Assembly: GCA_964614645.1 (NCBI GenBank)
Contig: CAZTMA010000183.1
Coordinates: forward strand, 1-9,173
Source: MWBF01 sp964614645
Lineage (GTDB): Bacteria > Chloroflexota > Anaerolineae > CG2-30-64-16
DNA: 9,173 nucleotides
Direction of reading: 5' to 3'
Made by a program: the position numbers and the translations under genes. The notes under the pieces were generated by a model. It saw only the letters and a list, made by a program, of their open reading frames with translations, made no database searches and was not told where the DNA came from. Positions within the stretch are counted from its first letter, which is position 1; each line of letters begins with the position of its first letter. Below, piece after piece: positions 6,416 to 9,173 of this stretch.

Positions 6416-7543
6416 TCACACCCACCCCTGGAGTTCCGCCAGCAGCCGGGTGTATTCGATGAACGTCGGCCAGGAGATGTCCGGCGGCACGCCGTGGTCG
6501 CAGCTCGGGATGAACCCGCCGTCGCGCAGCACGGGGACCAGGCGCATGACCTCGTCCCGCATCACGTCGCCGCCCGCCGCGATGCACCGCTTATCGATGC
6601 CGCCGTGGTAGGATATCCGGTGGCCGAACTGCCGGCGGAACTCGTTCAGGTCATTGCCCGCCGCGACTTCGATCGGGTTGCAGGCCTTGATGCCCGATTC
6701 GATCCAGATGGGGATCAGGTGCGCGATGTAGCCGTCCGAGTCCATGTCGATGAATCCGTCGCCGTAGGACTTGAGGAGGTCGATCCAGCTCAGGTACGCG
6801 GGCTGAAGGAAGCGGCGGGTCATGGCCGGTGAGATCATGCTGTGGGCCTTGTAGGCCATGTCCTCCGAAACGTACAGGACATCCAGCCGGACGCGGCGCA
6901 GGATCTGCTCCAGCACGGCCATGACGTAGGTGCGCCAGAACTCGGCCATGTCTGCGACTAACTGCGGGTCGTCGATGGTGAGAGCGCACAGGCCCTCCAT
7001 GCCCACCCACTCGCGCATCTGCCAGAACGGGCCGTTGACCGACACCGTGACCGCCTTGCCAGATGCCTCGGCTGCAGCCGCGCGCTCCCAGAACTCCGGC
7101 GTCAGCCGGGCCGGGTCGGCCGGGTCATAGCGCCAGCGGATCTTTTCCTCCCAATCCGCCCGGCTCTCGACCGGCCACCGGTGCCACTTGCGCGTGACGA
7201 AGTCCTTCGCATTGCGGATGTAGGTGTAGTCGAAGACATCCGAGATTTCCGTGACCGCGCCCATCCAGTCGACCACGATGTAGTGGCCGTCGCGGTGTTC
7301 CAGCACCTTCTCCTCGAAGGTGGGGATCATGCGGAAGGCTTCCGGCAGGCCGTAGGTCGCGTCGAACGCCTCCCGCGGCACGCCCACGGCCTCGGTGAGC
7401 GCGTCCAGCCAGTGCACATCCTCCGGCAGCCCCTGCGTGTGCCAGGCAGCTAACGTCGACTCGCGCGGCCCGCCCGGCGCCAGCGGCACGCGGTCAGGAT
7501 TGCCGAACAGCAATGTCTCGAGATAGCGTTCGCGTGCGTTCAT
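6416..7543 (-). CDS. Uroporphyrinogen decarboxylase-superfamily protein 1 (DxD type)
   Basis: The 375-residue protein is a URO-D-superfamily TIM barrel. It begins with the typical MNARERYLETLLFGNPDRVP (1-20), and continues with VSVNGPFWQMREWVGMEGL (167-185), DVLYVSEDMAYK (221-232), the FIDMDSDGYIAHLIP strand-loop (264-278), GIKACNPIEV (284-293), SYHGGIDKR (311-319) and GGFIPSCDHGVPPDISW (342-358). Where its neighbour has H-x-C, this protein has D267-x-D270-like acidic residues, so any metal site must differ. HemE is unlikely; such proteins are often found in sugar-catabolism clusters with unknown function. The ATG is preceded by a moderate GGGCGGTG element four bases away. It is the second gene of the set, after GH4 and across a heptad-repeat spacer. 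A methyl-group-related or lyase-type reaction on a GH4 product is possible but unproven. Confidence 0.85.
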   Translation of the reverse strand: MNARERYLETLLFGNPDRVPLAPGGPRESTLAAWHTQGLPEDVHWLDALTEAVGVPREAFDATYGLPEAFRMIPTFEEKVLEHRDGHYIVVDWMGAVTEISDVFDYTYIRNAKDFVTRKWHRWPVESRADWEEKIRWRYDPADPARLTPEFWERAAAAEASGKAVTVSVNGPFWQMREWVGMEGLCALTIDDPQLVADMAEFWRTYVMAVLEQILRRVRLDVLYVSEDMAYKAHSMISPAMTRRFLQPAYLSWIDLLKSYGDGFIDMDSDGYIAHLIPIWIESGIKACNPIEVAAGNDLNEFRRQFGHRISYHGGIDKRCIAAGGDVMRDEVMRLVPVLRDGGFIPSCDHGVPPDISWPTFIEYTRLLAELQGWV

Positions 7544-7560
7544 GGCACCGCCCTTTCATG

Positions 7561-7635
7561 GGTTGCAAGTTTGCAGGTTACAGGTTACAGGTTGCAAGTT
7601 GTCGGTAGTAACCTGTAACTTTCAACCTTCCAACC
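7561..7635. repeat. Foldback heptad array between GH4 and URO-D 1
   Basis: The spacer reads as consecutive seven-base units for more than 70 bases, including AGGTTAC twice in tandem (7575-7581, 7582-7588) and later AACCTGT, AACTTTC and AACCTTC. The units change polarity midway, so the array folds back on itself. Arms 7561-7587 and 7609-7635 are inverted repeats matching at 23 of 27 positions, with a perfect 11-base core GTTACAGGTTA and a 21-base loop. The right arm ends one base before the GH4 stop codon (7637-7639). The transcribed strand has no U-tract after the stem. Confidence 0.85.
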
Positions 7636-7636
7636 T

Positions 7637-9013
7637 TCAACTATACCAATACGCCGGCAGCACATCGCGCTGCGCTTCGAGCAGCTCCGCGATGCAGGCA
7701 TCCGCGTCCGCGATGTTGTTGCAGATGGGGTCGGTCAGCATCGCGCGGCGCAGGAGCGCCCGGTCGCCGGTCACCGCGGCCTCCGCGGTCAGCTCGTGCG
7801 TGTCGATGACCTGGTGCTCCAGCGCCAGCGCGCCGCGCGGGAACGCGCCGATCGCCAGCGGCCGCGGGCCGTTCATGTCCACATGGCAGCGCGCCTCCAG
7901 CACCGCGTCATCCGGCAGGTTGGTCACCGCGCCCCGGTTCGGCGTGTTGATGAAGAACGTCTTGCCCAGGCCGCCCCACATCGACTCGATGATGTCGGTG
8001 GCATGGTCGTCGCGCACGTCCCGCAGGAAGTCCTCGACGCTGCGCGCGCCGGAGGCATACTCTTCCGTCTTGCGCCAGGCCTCGGCCATCAGGCCCGCGC
8101 GCTCGTCGGCGTCGAACAGTGTGATGGGCTCAGGCGTGATCGGCGCGACACCATATCCCTGGAAGTAGGGCACATATTCCTTGGTGTGGCCGATGGTGTC
8201 CGGGTAGACGCCGTAGAGGTCGAAGAGCTGGAGCGCGTAGGCGTCGTTATGGCGCGCCTTGGAGTGGGCCTTGGGCTGGCCGGCTTCCTCTGCCGCGCGC
8301 CGCGCGATGACTTCGCGCAGCCGGGGCATGAGGTCCTGCCCGTCGTAGCTGCAGCGCAGGATGAAGGTCGCGTGGTTGACCCCGCCGATCGTCAGGTCGA
8401 GCCGCGCCTGCACGTCCGGCGGGATGCTCGTGGCATCGGCCGGCAGGATGCCCAGCGCCTTGCACCAGCCCAGCGTGCAGTAAGGCTCGTGGTGCCCGTC
8501 GCACAGCGCAAACGACTTCACCTCGGGCGCATATCGTTGTAGGGCGGTCCCTAGGACGGTCGTCGGGTTGACGAAGTTGATGAGCCAGGCGTGGGGCGCC
8601 AGCTCGTGTACGTCGCGCGCCATCGCCAGCGCCTGGGGCGTCTCGCGCAGGGCGCGGAAGATGCCGCCCGGCCCGATGGTGTCCGAGCTGCACATACGGA
8701 TGCCGTGTTTGGCGGCAATGCGCGTGTCCAGCCCGCGGAAATAGGCATTGCGGTCTGAGAAGGTCAGGACGACGAAATCGGAATCCGCCAGGACTGCGCG
8801 GCGGTCGGTCGAGCCGCAGACACGGACGCCGCTGCCGGTGGACGCGCAGACGCGCTCGGCCAGCCGGACCATGGTCTGCATCACGTCGGGATTTGTGTCC
8901 ACGAGGGCGAGGGTGCCTCCGGCCATGACCGGGCTGGTTGCCATCTTGTGGACGACCGGCTTGCCGAAGAAGAAACTGCCTGCGCCGATGACGGTGATCT
9001 TAGGGCCGTGCAT
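7637..9013 (-). CDS. Glycoside hydrolase family 4 (NAD- and Mn-dependent alpha-glycosidase)
   Basis: The 458-residue protein is a GH4 enzyme, a family that cleaves glycosides by NAD-dependent oxidation at C3 followed by elimination, needing a divalent metal; members include alpha-glucosidases, alpha-galactosidases and alpha-galacturonidases. The N-terminal Rossmann motif is KITVIGAGSFFFGKPVV (5-21) with D39 ending strand 2. Further landmarks are FVVLTFSDRN (80-89), DTIGPGGIFRALRETP (111-126), INFVNPTTV (145-153), C171 in CDGHHEP and H214 in GVNHATF (the expected metal ligands), YFQGYGVAPITPEP (283-296) and VTNLPDDAVLE (363-373). The residue after the metal cysteine is aspartate, where many GH4 enzymes have histidine. 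The enzyme should be cytoplasmic. The ATG start is preceded by GAGGTG seven bases upstream. It is the first complete gene of the set; the exact sugar cannot be assigned. Confidence 0.92.
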   Translation of the reverse strand: MHGPKITVIGAGSFFFGKPVVHKMATSPVMAGGTLALVDTNPDVMQTMVRLAERVCASTGSGVRVCGSTDRRAVLADSDFVVLTFSDRNAYFRGLDTRIAAKHGIRMCSSDTIGPGGIFRALRETPQALAMARDVHELAPHAWLINFVNPTTVLGTALQRYAPEVKSFALCDGHHEPYCTLGWCKALGILPADATSIPPDVQARLDLTIGGVNHATFILRCSYDGQDLMPRLREVIARRAAEEAGQPKAHSKARHNDAYALQLFDLYGVYPDTIGHTKEYVPYFQGYGVAPITPEPITLFDADERAGLMAEAWRKTEEYASGARSVEDFLRDVRDDHATDIIESMWGGLGKTFFINTPNRGAVTNLPDDAVLEARCHVDMNGPRPLAIGAFPRGALALEHQVIDTHELTAEAAVTGDRALLRRAMLTDPICNNIADADACIAELLEAQRDVLPAYWYS

Positions 9014-9038
9014 AGTGTGACACCTCGCTGTGCAGTGG

Positions 9039-9108
9039 AATTACGAATTATCAATTACGAATTAGGAATGAGTAACGAGTCACCAGTAACGAGTAATCTG
9101 GAGATCCT
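9039..9108. repeat. Heptad-repeat spacer upstream of GH4
   Basis: The stretch between the possible upstream stop codon and the GH4 start divides into about ten seven-base units. AATTACGAATTA occurs at 9039-9050 and 9053-9064, and AGTAACGAGT at 9071-9080 and 9085-9094, both with a 14-base period. The region is AT-rich, and promoter elements could be hidden in it, but I see no pair of -35 and -10 boxes with proper spacing that I would defend. Confidence 0.75.
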
Positions 9109-9111
9109 GAT

Positions 9112-9173
9112 TCATAATTCTACCGTGATTGCTAATTTGGCGTCCGGCGGCTTCTCGGGAAACATTAGGTTGC
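9112..9173 (-). CDS. Possible C-terminal fragment of an upstream gene
   Basis: One minus-strand frame entering from the right edge is open for 19 complete codons and ends at TGA (9114-9112), giving NLMFPEKPPDAKLAITVEL. The proline-rich turn followed by a short beta-strand-like end looks like a real protein C-terminus, and the heptad array starts directly after the stop, as it does after other genes in this window. It is too short to assign to a family, and the other frames close sooner or lack this character. It is offered as a partial gene with low confidence. Confidence 0.35.
   Translation of the reverse strand, partial: NLMFPEKPPDAKLAITVEL

Noticed and set aside
5275..6462. Plus-strand ORF of 395 codons opposite URO-D 2
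   Set aside because: It is a shadow of the URO-D gene, runs through the repeat spacer and shows no family features.
5266..7543. Haem biosynthesis genes (hemE pair)
   Set aside because: Both proteins are divergent URO-D-superfamily members in a glycosidase cluster, with no other haem genes and no good HemE active-site match.
7561..7635. CRISPR array or direct-repeat locus
   Set aside because: Units are seven bases, contiguous and degenerate; there are no unique spacers of CRISPR size and no cas genes.
9014..9111. Sigma70-type promoter for GH4
   Set aside because: The region is AT-rich, but candidate boxes have wrong spacing or come from the repeat units, so none could be defended.

Overview
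The window holds eight complete genes, all on the minus strand. There is also a possible fragment of a ninth at the right edge. In transcription order (right to left) they are: a GH4-type NAD-dependent glycosidase, two divergent uroporphyrinogen-decarboxylase-superfamily (URO-D) proteins, a GNAT acetyltransferase, a DUF2961/GH172 glycosidase, a GH88 unsaturated glucuronyl hydrolase, a short-chain dehydrogenase (SDR) and an Old Yellow Enzyme-type flavin oxidoreductase (OYE). No transporter, regulator, RNA gene, transposase, CRISPR array or complete plus-strand gene is supported.

The coding DNA is GC-rich, three of eight genes probably or possibly start at GTG or TTG, and several spacers carry palindromes or short-period repeats. 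From memory, loci and spacers of this style are common in environmental Chloroflexota (Anaerolineae/Caldilineae-like) genomes. That placement is inference and cannot be proven from this window.

Layout: 9112-9173 is a possible C-terminus of an upstream gene, followed by an AT-rich heptad-repeat spacer. 7637-9013 is GH4. 7544-7636 is a foldback heptad array. 6416-7543 is URO-D protein 1. 6319-6415 is another heptad array. 5266-6318 is URO-D protein 2, closely coupled to GNAT (4802-5260). 3659-4747 is GH172. 3552-3658 holds a 25-base inverted repeat plus a duplicated ribosome-binding region. 2445-3551 is GH88, overlapping the SDR (1667-2455) by 11 bases. 1589-1666 is a compound palindrome. 100-1536 is OYE, and 1-99 is an AT-rich spacer with period-9 repeats.

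The genes read as a glycan and uronic-acid utilisation cluster. GH4, GH172 and GH88 would attack different linkages, GH88 specifically the unsaturated uronate left by polysaccharide lyases. The SDR and OYE are candidates for reducing the keto or enone sugars released. The two URO-D proteins may act in methyl transfer, possibly on O-methylated sugars or aglycones, which is speculative. The most distinctive non-coding signal is that every larger gap opens, right at the preceding stop codon, with a palindrome or a period-7 or period-9 array.
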